This document shows positions 10,401-17,619 of a DNA stretch of 44,996 bases, in pieces; position 1 is the stretch's first letter, and every line of letters begins with the position of its first letter. The translations under genes were made by a program, and so were the position numbers. Source of the stretch: Planctomycetota bacterium (GTDB lineage: Bacteria; Planctomycetota; Planctomycetia; Planctomycetales; Planctomycetaceae); NCBI GenBank assembly GCA_017859815.1, contig JAFMMM010000005.1:1-44996 (forward strand), read 5' to 3'. A model generated the notes under the pieces. The model was not told the DNA's origin, searched no databases, and was given only the letters and a program-made list of their open reading frames with translations.

Positions 10401-10478
10401 ACTGAAATCAGGAGTCTCCGCCGCCGTGAGTGAACTGCTGCACAACAACAGGCAGATGGCGGTGTTTCGGGAATTCAT
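7449..10478 (-). CDS. PSCyt1/PSCyt2/PSD1 planctomycete cytochrome-like protein (left copy)
   Basis: I use ATG 10478 because it opens a normal signal peptide (MNSRNTAICLLLC, cleavage near TAAE) with AGGTG about 9 bases upstream; an ATG 63 bases earlier would add an unlikely leader. The 1009-residue product starts with a PSCyt1 haem domain (CFQCH, residues 37-41, plus VMPPPDSG). It continues with PSCyt2/DUF1549 (LIRRLSLDLRGLPP, AARYADSNGYQGDQ, a CRCHDHKFD motif) and ends with PSD1/DUF1553 (NPLTARVLANRYWQMLFGQG, VKTPSDFGVQGE, PRQTCSVDVFRTNSPLHALQLFND). Between PSCyt2 and PSD1 are coiled-coil helices and a region with GNFVLTEFEV that looks like a carbohydrate-binding-type beta sandwich. Two CxxCH motifs suggest haem binding. 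The family is thought to act in the periplasm with DUF1501 proteins, but its reaction is unknown. Confidence 0.93.
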   Translation of the reverse strand: MNSRNTAICLLLCSSSLTAAETPDFSRQILPLLSENCFQCHGPDAEQREAGLALHEQSAAMKVIRGGDRSASELYSRITSSDPDTVMPPPDSGLELTTEERELIGSWIDDGAEWSRHWSWEPITRPAVPPISSQNSAGVRNPIDAFVQKKLFQTPLQVSAEADRRTLIRRLSLDLRGLPPAPGEVTEFLNDLSPQAYENLVDRFLMQSSFGERIAWDWLDAARYADSNGYQGDQERTMWPWRDWVVEAFNQNLNFDEFTRWQLAGDLLPEAGYEQKLATGFCRNHMINGEGGRIAEENRVDYVMDMAETTGTVWLGLTLNCCRCHDHKFDSLSQEDYYKFYAFFNQTPVNGGGGSGQTAPVLDAPEADQQQQIEQYQQRLSDLAEQIRLREAALSSLQSQWESDRRAELTQPQQWTPLRADQLRATYQQLEQSSDGVILASGPNPANDTYTILVTPQVSRIAAFRLEALKHKSHTNGGLARSDSGNFVLTEFEVSVVREGQDQAVPLAQGEATYEQGNLKIINVFDGDPRSGWAVHEGRPVDREHAAVLRTKGVLELMPGDQLRIVLRHDSVHVSHNLGRFRLLTSSRPDASLNQDSQQQILAALKTRAGDRTAEQTAQLRTAQQSEDADWKKLTEERKQTEGKLAAVRKAVPKVMVMQDQADRRETFILDRGLYNAPGQSVTAGTPSSLPPLTADSEPTRLQLANWLMDPRNPLTARVLANRYWQMLFGQGLVKTPSDFGVQGEIPLHEDLLDWLACEFRDSNWDLKSLIRTIVTSHTYRQSSARTPLQMEHDPDNRLLSRAPRYRLPSWMLRDQALAASGLLSERIGGPPVNVYQPEGVWEDATFGRKTYSQDHGDSLYRRSLYVFWRRIIGPTIFFDNAPRQTCSVDVFRTNSPLHALQLFNDVTYVEAARVLAEGVLAEPNKTDRDRLDLIFQRLLCRPAGDAEAEVLMQGLQRSRKLFAEDQQQAVQFVSAGEAKVSDQPVTEHAAWSALCLAVLNLDETLTRE

Positions 10479-10569
10479 CACATCAACACCTGAGTGAAAA
10501 GATGAAAAGATGTCGGTAGTCGCTGCCCGGAATCTTACCATGGGCTGGTCTCTGACGGTAAGGATCCTT

Positions 10570-11967
10570 TCAATTCGTCAGCTGCAGCTCATTGCGGCCC
10601 CGGCGGCAGGAAAAACAAGCAGTAATCTGATCGTCGTCGCGAAACCACGTCCCGGTGTTTAAATCCTGGCGGCGGCGCACTTCCTGAAGTTGCTCCTGCT
10701 GCTCGCCAGCAATCAGTCTCAGGGAACCCCCACTGGCTCCCGCGGGCAGACGCACTGTCAGGTCAGGACATGCAAAGGGTGACTCCAGCATGACTCCCGT
10801 GTCCGTGCGACGCACGGACGTCAGTTCTTTTGTGGCCCAGTACCGGGCAATTTCACTGAGCTTCATCCACAGCACGCGATCATGGAATCCTGCATGGATC
10901 GAATCCACGACTCGTTGAAACGCGTGAAAGCCATCTTTCGATCCGTTGCTGTACATCCCGGGCCAGTGACACAGAAAAAAACCTGGCTGCCCCCGCAACA
11001 ACAACTCTACCAGCCGACCCGAAGTCGCTTCCTCGTTGGCATACAAGTCCGGTCGAGGTTCCACATCGCCTTCCCAGCCGCCAAACCAGTCCCCGGTCCC
11101 GGCCGGGATATTGACCGTCAGATCCGGTCTCCCCGATGCCAGCCCGGAGACATGTTCCAGAGTTGGCTCAGTGCTGCCGGCTCCGTCAATCACGTACTTG
11201 AAATAATGGGGGATCTCGACAGGAAAGACATCGCGTACCGCCTGTTGAACCGCCAGAGACAACTCCGACTTCACCATATTTCCAAAACCGCCGGGAGTGG
11301 TGATCCCTTCGCATGGAAGACCACAGTTTCTGAGAATGCGCAGCGCGTAGGCAAGGTACTCGGCAATCTCATCCACGCTGCGTTTCTCCCGTGGCCATGA
11401 ATTCTCCATTGTCGACGGACTGATTTCCTGCAGCGGTCGGCCCGTCTTCAGATCGATCACGCGAGTGTGTGTGATCATTTCAGGATGAATATCCCAGTTC
11501 GGCATCAGCAGCTCACGAACAAGCTGGATGCTGTTCTGCAGATCGCGACGCGACCAGCCAGGCAACTCGCGATCCAGCCAGCCAGTGCACGCCGGGTACG
11601 GCACAATGCTGTACTTCCCCTTGACGCCGCGAGACGCACACCACTCCCCAAATTCCCGGACGAATGAGTCTGGAATCTCGCGAGGAAATGTCTGCCATGG
11701 TTTCTGATAAACGGGCCTGTCCGGATAGCAGGCATGAAACTGCGGAATACAGAAGTGCCCCATGTTCACCAGACAGGTGGAGTCATCGATGATGAAAGTC
11801 AGGGGGAGACGATCACGCGGAAACAGAATTTCAGCGTCGTCGTCCTGCACGGGTCGTTCACCAGGGGACACCTGAGCCAAAACGGAGGCGGCTCGCCAGC
11901 CATGAGCTGCCGCTGCGATTCCGCCACTCCGGAGAAGAAAACGACGGCGATCAATTCCCACAGACAT
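10570..11967 (-). CDS. Tat-exported protein resembling NodB-type polysaccharide deacetylases
   Basis: The 465-residue protein has a clear Tat signal (RRRFLLRSGG, Arg7-9) and a GGAG-type ribosome-binding site upstream of ATG 11967. The mature part contains LTFIIDDSTCLVN, which resembles the first motif (Asp-Asp) of NodB-like deacetylases, and MITHTRV, which could supply a metal-binding His of the second motif. FFLCHWPGMYSNG and FERVV-like helices later on fit a TIM-barrel carbohydrate enzyme. I could not identify all the catalytic residues, so the family call is tentative; another Tat-exported glycan-active barrel is possible. It lies 91 bases upstream of the PSD1 gene on the same strand, so all three minus-strand genes may form a unit acting on an extracellular polymer. 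Confidence 0.6.
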   Translation of the reverse strand: MSVGIDRRRFLLRSGGIAAAAHGWRAASVLAQVSPGERPVQDDDAEILFPRDRLPLTFIIDDSTCLVNMGHFCIPQFHACYPDRPVYQKPWQTFPREIPDSFVREFGEWCASRGVKGKYSIVPYPACTGWLDRELPGWSRRDLQNSIQLVRELLMPNWDIHPEMITHTRVIDLKTGRPLQEISPSTMENSWPREKRSVDEIAEYLAYALRILRNCGLPCEGITTPGGFGNMVKSELSLAVQQAVRDVFPVEIPHYFKYVIDGAGSTEPTLEHVSGLASGRPDLTVNIPAGTGDWFGGWEGDVEPRPDLYANEEATSGRLVELLLRGQPGFFLCHWPGMYSNGSKDGFHAFQRVVDSIHAGFHDRVLWMKLSEIARYWATKELTSVRRTDTGVMLESPFACPDLTVRLPAGASGGSLRLIAGEQQEQLQEVRRRQDLNTGTWFRDDDQITACFSCRRGRNELQLTN

Positions 11968-12364
11968 TGGTCACTCCAGGTGAAAAAATACATCTCTGAA
12001 TCCTGAACTTCCTCACTGCACCCGGAGATCCACCATCCCGGCGGAGCAGGTTTGCACGGTGGCGGTTCTGCAGCGGCAGTTCCGGAACGGAGATCATTCC
12101 TCCGAGACGCCCCTCTTCAAGGCACGCAAGCCAGATGAGATTAGCGGATCGTGAAAAGCAATGTCAGGCTGCCTCGTTAGTCCGGGAGACAGAATCAACG
12201 CCGCAGCCCACGCTCCTCTGCCTCACAATCTGTTCAGAACGCTCCTCTTCACTGGTGAAACAGGCAGAAGCCGATAGTATTCGACTGGGTGGGAGTGAGG
12301 ATTCGCCAGAGGATTCTTCAGCGAGTTACTCGAAGTGAATTGACCATTCTGTTCAAATCCATCA

Positions 12365-12386
12365 TGAGGCGCTGTTCGTCGCCTCA
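12365..12386. repeat. Inverted repeat TGAGGCG-N8-CGCCTCA
   Basis: Perfect 7-base arms separated by 8 bases, about 257 bases upstream of the PP2C start. There is no T-run on either side. It could be a leader hairpin or a regulator site; function unknown. Confidence 0.45.
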
Positions 12387-12480
12387 GAAAGCAGTCTGAA
12401 GCAGCAGTTGCTGCGGGCGGAAGAGTTGGAATTGTTCAGCGACCAATCGCTCTCCACCAGGTCACGCGGTCGTATCATTC

Positions 12481-12514
12481 GGTGAGCACTGCACGACCAG
12501 GAAATCTGCTCACC
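12481..12514. repeat. Inverted repeat GGTGAGCA-N18-TGCTCACC
   Basis: Perfect 8-base arms with an 18-base spacer, about 130 bases before the PP2C start codon. Centre-to-centre arm spacing is 26 bases, between two and three helical turns. A protein-binding site is possible; no regulator gene is nearby. Confidence 0.45.
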
Positions 12515-12642
12515 CGTTTGATGACAGGTGCGAACGGAAAATCGCGAACCTGAACCGTGGGCAGAATTCACGATCGTCGAATCCACCTCAGTAGAAGCTG
12601 CAGCCGACTGCAGTTGATCTTTACGCTCAGAAGTCAAAATTG

Positions 12643-13983
12643 ATGTCCGATCTTCCGATTGTGAGATATGCGTCGCTGACAGATGTCGGTATGCGCAGAG
12701 CGACCAATCAGGATGCCCTCGCTGTGCGGCTCAGCTCGGACTTTAACGCCTGGGCTTGTGACGGACACCTGTTCGTTGTAGCCGATGGAATGGGGGGGCA
12801 TGCTGTTGGTGATCTTGCCAGCAGGATTGCCACCGAAACGCTTCCGCAGGCGTGGGCAAAGTCAGACCCTGACGAACCGGCTCAACGTTTGCAGGCTGCA
12901 ATTCAAGCGTCCAATAAGGCGATCAATGATCGAGCGGTCCGCAATCCCGAGTTTCAGGGCATGGGCACAACCTGCAGCGTACTGAACCTGTCTGCGAAAG
13001 GCGCCCTGATCGGGCATGTTGGAGACAGCCGTGTTTATCGTCTGCGGCACGGACTGCTGCAACAACTGACCTTCGATCACAGCCTGCAGTGGGAGATGAT
13101 TCGCCTTGGCCGATCCACTGCGGAAAATGTGGAAAAAGAACATCCCCGCAACGTCATTACCCGCTGCCTTGGTCCGGATCTCAATGTTGCCATCGATATC
13201 GAAGGACCATTTTCTGCGGTTGCCGGCGATGTCTTTGTGCTTTGCTCTGACGGCCTCACAAATCACGTAGACGATGCAGAGATTGGACGTGCTGTGTCTG
13301 ACCTGCCAGTGACCGAGTCGGCGCGGTTCCTGATCAACCTCGCCAATTGTCGAGGTGGCAGCGACAACAGCACTGTGATTGTCGTCCGTGTGGAAGAATA
13401 TCCGGCCGTTAGTGGAACTGTCGCCGACACAGTCTTTATCGAACCGTCACCTCCAGCACCTCCACCGCCCACAGTAGCACAGCGGCTGCTGCCGCTGCTG
13501 AGACTCATTCCGCCAGGCGTGTTTGCCGCTGGTGCGGCTGTTGCCTTCCAACAGGGCCTGAACGCTGCTTCCGGAGTACTGGCTGTCACGGCGATGATTT
13601 CACTGCCTCTGCTGTTTCGCAAACCCAGAAAAAAAGTGAAACACCCGCTGCCGAAACCTGCTCCGGAAGTTTCCCAGGATTCCAGACCACATCTCGATTC
13701 ATGCAGCCTGCTGCGTTCTTCATTTCTGCCGATGTCACCGTATCGAAGCACAGAGAGTTCTCAGCCCGACATTCTCCTTCAACTGACCACCAGTGTGTAC
13801 AATGAGCTGCAGCAACATGCAGTAGATGCTGGCTGGCGAAAATCAGTCAATCCGCTGGCTGAGTCAGAAACCGCCGACAACCGCAGCATCGAAGAACGCC
13901 TTCGCGAAGCGGTGAAGTCTGTCAACACCCTGATGCGTGAATTCTACTCTGCCGTCAGAGGATCAACCGGCGGTGGTATCTGA
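12643..13983 (+). CDS. PP2C-family Ser/Thr protein phosphatase with membrane anchor
   Basis: The 446-residue protein carries the full PP2C motif set: RRATNQDA (residues 19-26), ADGMGGH (47-53), GMGTTCS (106-112), GHVGDSRVYRLR (124-135), TFDHS (143-147), VITRCLGP (171-178), CSDGLTNH (201-208) and GGSDNSTVIVV (238-248). The Asp residues in these motifs bind the two catalytic metal ions. A Pro-rich linker (PPAPPPPT) leads to one or two hydrophobic segments (about 289-325), followed by a basic stop-transfer stretch and a ~115-residue tail of unknown function. The phosphatase domain is predicted to be cytoplasmic and tethered. ATG 12643 is used; the TTG immediately before it is in frame but less likely. 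PP2C enzymes usually reverse Ser/Thr kinases, but no kinase gene is seen here. Confidence 0.93.
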   Translation: MSDLPIVRYASLTDVGMRRATNQDALAVRLSSDFNAWACDGHLFVVADGMGGHAVGDLASRIATETLPQAWAKSDPDEPAQRLQAAIQASNKAINDRAVRNPEFQGMGTTCSVLNLSAKGALIGHVGDSRVYRLRHGLLQQLTFDHSLQWEMIRLGRSTAENVEKEHPRNVITRCLGPDLNVAIDIEGPFSAVAGDVFVLCSDGLTNHVDDAEIGRAVSDLPVTESARFLINLANCRGGSDNSTVIVVRVEEYPAVSGTVADTVFIEPSPPAPPPPTVAQRLLPLLRLIPPGVFAAGAAVAFQQGLNAASGVLAVTAMISLPLLFRKPRKKVKHPLPKPAPEVSQDSRPHLDSCSLLRSSFLPMSPYRSTESSQPDILLQLTTSVYNELQQHAVDAGWRKSVNPLAESETADNRSIEERLREAVKSVNTLMREFYSAVRGSTGGGI

Positions 13984-13985
13984 GA

Positions 13986-14003
13986 CGAGCCCCTGGCGGC
14001 TCG
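13986..14003. terminator. Short hairpin between convergent genes
   Basis: CGAGCC and GGCTCG form a 6-base stem with a 6-base loop in the 33-base gap between the stops of the PP2C gene (plus) and the OsmC-like gene (minus). No T-run follows, so any termination is probably weak or factor-assisted. Confidence 0.3.
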
Positions 14004-14016
14004 CAAACTGGTGCTG

Positions 14017-14550
14017 TCAGACGGCGGCTGGCAGAAGTTCCAGATCGGTACTCACAGCCACACTCGCAGCCAGCGTTTGATAGACCACACAGTATCGCTC
14101 CGTCAGCGATACCAGTTTGCCTGCCTGCTCCGCGTCAATGCTCGTGGTCATGCGAAAAAGCAAGTCGACCTGTTGAATCCCAACAGGCACGTTTCGATCA
14201 ACTCCCATGGTCCCCCGAAAGTCCATGGTCCCTTTGGCAAGAATCTCGCAGCGATCGATCCGGAACCCCATTGCAGTTGCCACAGCCGCCACCGTCGTGC
14301 CGGCACAGGTAATCAGGGACTGCAGCAGCAGTTCACCGGAGCAGGCCATCAATCCGTTCCCCGCCGCTGCAGGATGCAGACCCGCGTGCAGTGATTTTCC
14401 GTCGTTCTGAAGCAAAGGGACGCGGCAGCCAATACGCTCGAAATCCACCTCTCCCTCCGCTGACAACACGATGACTGCCGCATCACCCTGACGAGCGTAC
14501 AGCTCTTTCAGTGGCGTCTGAAGTTCACGAAGCAACTGCTGGTCGGGCAC
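14017..14550 (-). CDS. OsmC/Ohr-family protein
   Basis: I start the gene at GTG 14550 because a strong Shine-Dalgarno (AGGGAG) lies 6 bases upstream and the family fold begins nearby; the in-frame ORF extends 67 codons further but the extra residues look non-native. The resulting 177 residues match the OsmC fold: a long central helix (GELLLQSLITCAGTTVAAVATAM), beta strands (CEILAKGTMDFRGTMG) and LVSLTERYCVVYQTL. Two cysteines, Cys82 (ITCAG) and Cys154 (RYCVVYQT), sit where the peroxidatic and resolving cysteines of OsmC/Ohr enzymes lie. The protein is probably a thiol-dependent hydroperoxide-reducing enzyme, or a close relative that binds other thiol-reactive ligands. It is divergent from the ROK gene, with about 308 bases between the two starts. 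Confidence 0.85.
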   Translation of the reverse strand: MPDQQLLRELQTPLKELYARQGDAAVIVLSAEGEVDFERIGCRVPLLQNDGKSLHAGLHPAAAGNGLMACSGELLLQSLITCAGTTVAAVATAMGFRIDRCEILAKGTMDFRGTMGVDRNVPVGIQQVDLLFRMTTSIDAEQAGKLVSLTERYCVVYQTLAASVAVSTDLELLPAAV

Positions 14551-14858
14551 TGGAAACTCCCTGGCTGGTTGGGCTGATGCGGTCAGAACCGCAGTCCACA
14601 AATGATTCACTGGAATTCTGACGCCGCGGCTGCCTCTGTACTGTCCGGTGAAACACGGACGGACGTTCACATCCTGGCCATGATGCCGACTTGCCGTGGT
14701 GTGCGACAGCCGCCCTTTCCAGTAACAGTTTCGCCGGCGAAAAAAATTCAACAGTGATTCTTTTCTGTTAGTATTTCGCAGGGAATACTACTTTCCGTAC
14801 AGCATCCGGCAACCCTTCGGCAGCCCCTGTTTCATTCCTCCAACCCCGGCACCACAAA
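14551..14858. promoter_or_regulatory. Divergent promoter region of OsmC-like gene and ROK-ppx-ppk1-ispD operon
   Basis: No gene is seen in these 308 bases. They must carry the promoters of both divergent units. The main visible element is a TAGTATT/AATACTA inverted repeat (14769-14790), listed separately. Promoter boxes cannot be assigned with confidence. Confidence 0.5.
14769..14790. promoter_or_regulatory. Operator-like inverted repeat TAGTATT-N8-AATACTA
   Basis: Perfect 7-base arms around an 8-base spacer, 69 bases upstream of the ROK start codon in the divergent OsmC/ROK gap. AT-rich symmetric arms in a GC-rich genome suit a dimeric repressor or activator. The left arm overlaps a weak -10-like TAGTAT, so binding would block that promoter. 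This is inferred from sequence symmetry alone. Confidence 0.4.
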
Positions 14859-15905
14859 ATGGACCCGTCAAACACAAAGAAATACTGGATCGGCTTCGAT
14901 CTTGGTGGCACCAAGATGATGGCGGTCGTATTCAACGACCAGCTGAAGGAGGTTGCCCGCAGACGTCGTCGCACGCACCCGAGGAATGGCGGACCTGTCA
15001 CACTGAAACGAATTCAGGAGACAATCGCCGACGCAATTGAGCTGAATCAGATCCCCCTTAGTCAGGTCGCCGGGATTGGAATTGGAGTCCCCGGACCGCT
15101 CAATCCGGGAACAGGAGTTGTCCTGGAAGCGTCCAATCTGGGCTGGAAAGAGATGCCACTCTTAGAGCGACTTCGTGAGCACTACGGAATTCCAGTGGCA
15201 GTCGCAAATGATGTGGATGCAGGGGTTCTTGGAGAGTATCTGCAAGGTGCCGGTGTGGGCTGCCGTTCTCTGCTGGGTGTCTTTCCGGGCACCGGCATCG
15301 GCGGGGGATTTGTCTATGAGGGACGCATTTTTCAGGGATCCCGATCAACATGTATGGAGGTGGGTTATCTGCAGCTGGCGACTGAAGGTTCGGCAGCGGG
15401 AGTTGGGCCGGAAGGCACACTGGAAGGGCTGGCCAGTCGATTGACGATCGCTGCTGAAGCGGCCAAGGCTGCCTATCGCGGTCAGGCCCCTCACCTGCAG
15501 AGTCTGACCGGGAATGACATTTCAAAGATCCGCAGTTCAGCACTGAAAGAATCAATCGCTCATGGTGACGAAGCGGTCAGGAAGATTGTTGCCCGCGCAG
15601 CGGAACAGGTAGGAAGAGGCATTGGATCTCTGATCAATGTGCTCGCTCCGGACAAAGTCGTGCTTGGAGGAGGCCTGGTTGAGGCGATGCCGAAACTCTA
15701 CGTGGAACATGTAAAAAAAGGCGTGAAACGAAACGTGCTTCCCTCTCTGAAAGACTATTCCGAAATTGTCATCAGCAGTCTGGGGGATCTTGCGGCTGTT
15801 GTGGGTGCTGCCGGGATGGTGCGACAGCAGGTCAGCGATTCGCCGGGGATCACCACCGCAGCCAACGTGGGACATCAGCCGTCAACAGCAAAGGCGGCAA
15901 AATGA
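14859..15905 (+). CDS. ROK-family sugar kinase lacking the zinc site
   Basis: The 348-residue protein has the ATP-binding motif DLGGTK (14-19), the catalytic-base motif AND (Asp118, in VANDVDAGVLGEY), the GTGIGGG phosphate motif (144-150) and a second nucleotide motif VVLGGGLVEAMP. These mark a ROK glucokinase-like enzyme that would phosphorylate a hexose. The usual zinc site, His plus CxCGxxGC, is fully replaced: Tyr170 for His and Ala180, Val182 and Thr187 for the three Cys. The neighbouring sugar-binding Glu167 and the following Glu189 are kept. The stop overlaps the start of ppx (ATGA), so translation is coupled, and ppk1 follows. This suggests a link to polyphosphate, perhaps a polyphosphate-dependent kinase; the substrate cannot be told from sequence. 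A repressor role is unlikely because no N-terminal helix-turn-helix is present. Confidence 0.9.
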   Translation: MDPSNTKKYWIGFDLGGTKMMAVVFNDQLKEVARRRRRTHPRNGGPVTLKRIQETIADAIELNQIPLSQVAGIGIGVPGPLNPGTGVVLEASNLGWKEMPLLERLREHYGIPVAVANDVDAGVLGEYLQGAGVGCRSLLGVFPGTGIGGGFVYEGRIFQGSRSTCMEVGYLQLATEGSAAGVGPEGTLEGLASRLTIAAEAAKAAYRGQAPHLQSLTGNDISKIRSSALKESIAHGDEAVRKIVARAAEQVGRGIGSLINVLAPDKVVLGGGLVEAMPKLYVEHVKKGVKRNVLPSLKDYSEIVISSLGDLAAVVGAAGMVRQQVSDSPGITTAANVGHQPSTAKAAK

Positions 15906-17533
15906 GCGACGCCAAACAATCACCTCGCATCCAAACTGGCCCGGCCCCCGGTACCGCAGACCCCAACAGCGGTCGTCCGTTCTTTCCACTGGCCGTTATT
16001 GAGCTTGGCACCACCGCCATCCGAATGACCGTTGGCGAGTCTGACGGGCGCAGCGAATTGCGCGTACTGGAACAGCTGGTACACGGGGTCAGCCTGGGAA
16101 AAGACACCTATACCGGCGGTGAAATTCAACGGAAAACGATGCAGGAGTGTATTCGAGTGTTGCGTGGCTACCGTCGCAAACTTACGGAGTACCAGTGTAA
16201 CGACCCTCGTTCTATTCGCGTGATCGCAACCAGTGCAATCCGTGAATCCTCCAACCGTCTTGCTGTACTCGATCGCATCTACATTGCGACCGGTCTGGTG
16301 GTTGAGGTGATTGATGATGCCGAAATTGCACGTGTCACTTACCAGGGCATTCGACCGCTGCTGAACGAGCAGGTGGTTGAGAGCAACGATACCACCGTAG
16401 TGGTCGAAGTTGGCGGCGGAAGCACGGAAGTCCTGGTACTGCGAGGCAAGGATATCCTGTATTCCCAGCCATGCAGACTGGGATCACTGAGACTGCAGCA
16501 GCAGTTTTCAACCACTGCAGCTCCCCGCAGCGAGTTCTCGAGGATCATGTCCGGCCAGATTCAGCGGTCACTGGAGCCGTTGCTGGACATCATCCCCAGT
16601 GGATCGAATGTCCAGATCATTACTCTCGGTGGTGACATGCGTTTCACCGCTTCTCTGCTGAATGTCGAAGCCGGCAGAGAAGGTCTTCGCAGTATTCCGA
16701 TCAGCCAGCTGCAGTCCATGCTGGAGCGTCTTTTACCGATGCCTGTCGACTGGATCATGCAGGAATTCCACATTGAATTGTCACAGGCTGAAACGCTGAT
16801 CCCCACTCTCCTTACCAATCTCAAACTGGCAGAATTACTGCAGGTCGAACAGCTTCGGATAACAGGCTTTAACCTGCGCGATGCTCTGCTGAGGGGCATG
16901 CTGGGAAGTAGCCAGTGGTCTCCCGATTTTCGCAACCAAATTGTCAACTCCTCTCTGGAACTGGCCAGGAGGTGTCAGGTTGATCTGCCTCAGGCCATCC
17001 ACGTGGCCAACCTTTCAGTAAAGATCTTTCAGGGACTTCACGCGCATCACTCCATGGACTCTCGCTGCGAAACGCTGCTTTACACGGCAGCTTTGCTGAG
17101 TCGCGTTGGAATGTTTGTTGGAATCTCAGGCTATCACAAGCACTCCTTCTATCTGATCCAGCACAGCGAGCTGTTCGGACTGAATTCACTTGACCAGACC
17201 CTGGTTGCACTGGTGGCGCGGTATCACCGTCGTGCCACACCACGTCCGTCACATGAAGCATTTGCTCGACTGGACCGGGAGAGTCGGGTGATCGTGACGC
17301 GACTGGCTGCAATTCTCCGCATCGCCGACGCCCTTGATCACACCGGTACTCAACGAATTTCGGATATTGAATGCACGATCGAAAACAACCGACTCACGGT
17401 CACCCCTAAACGAGTGGCGGGAGATCTTTCGCTTGAACGAATGGAACTGCGGAGACAAGTCGGACTGTTCGAAGACACCTTTGGGCTCGAAGTCATGCTG
17501 CGAGAGTCGGGGCGTCAGGCATTTTCACGGTAA
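15902..17533 (+). CDS. ppx: Ppx/GppA-family exopolyphosphatase with atypical HD-like tail
   Basis: The 543-residue protein begins at an ATGA overlap with the ROK stop. It shows the Ppx/GppA actin-fold motifs: VIELGTTAIRM (phosphate loop, residues 33-42, with Glu34 where Asp is usual), VIATSAIRES, VIDDAEIARVTYQGI and VEVGGGSTEVLVLRG. The family removes terminal phosphate from polyphosphate or pppGpp. The C-terminal part (about 355-510) is an HD-like helical domain with YHKHSFYLIQHSELFGL and ARYHRRATP, but the expected His-Asp (or His-Glu) metal pair is Ser400-Arg401 (LLSRVG). That domain is probably structural. The gene is followed 86 bases later by ppk1, so synthesis and degradation of polyphosphate are encoded together. 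Confidence 0.9.
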   Translation: MSDAKQSPRIQTGPAPGTADPNSGRPFFPLAVIELGTTAIRMTVGESDGRSELRVLEQLVHGVSLGKDTYTGGEIQRKTMQECIRVLRGYRRKLTEYQCNDPRSIRVIATSAIRESSNRLAVLDRIYIATGLVVEVIDDAEIARVTYQGIRPLLNEQVVESNDTTVVVEVGGGSTEVLVLRGKDILYSQPCRLGSLRLQQQFSTTAAPRSEFSRIMSGQIQRSLEPLLDIIPSGSNVQIITLGGDMRFTASLLNVEAGREGLRSIPISQLQSMLERLLPMPVDWIMQEFHIELSQAETLIPTLLTNLKLAELLQVEQLRITGFNLRDALLRGMLGSSQWSPDFRNQIVNSSLELARRCQVDLPQAIHVANLSVKIFQGLHAHHSMDSRCETLLYTAALLSRVGMFVGISGYHKHSFYLIQHSELFGLNSLDQTLVALVARYHRRATPRPSHEAFARLDRESRVIVTRLAAILRIADALDHTGTQRISDIECTIENNRLTVTPKRVAGDLSLERMELRRQVGLFEDTFGLEVMLRESGRQAFSR

Positions 17534-17619
17534 TCACATTTTGGCACTTTCCTGCAGCATCATCGACACCAGACGACAGGACACGACTTCGTCATTCATC
17601 TCAAACTCTGGACCTTCGG

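Larger units (their letters stand above)
11968..12642. other. 675-base divergent intergenic region with two hairpins
   Basis: I see no convincing gene here. The region separates the Tat deacetylase-like gene (minus) from the PP2C gene (plus) and must hold both promoters. It contains two inverted repeats: TGAGGCG/CGCCTCA (12365-12386, 8-base loop) and GGTGAGCA/TGCTCACC (12481-12514, 18-base loop). Neither is followed by a T-run, so they look more like operators or leader RNA structures than terminators. A 91-codon minus-strand reading frame that starts at a TTG was considered and rejected. Confidence 0.5.

Noticed and set aside
12362-12637. Minus-strand frame of 91 codons upstream of the PP2C gene
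   Set aside because: It starts with TTG only, has no good ribosome-binding site, no recognisable domain and Ser-rich random-looking sequence. It could be a real small gene, but support is too weak.
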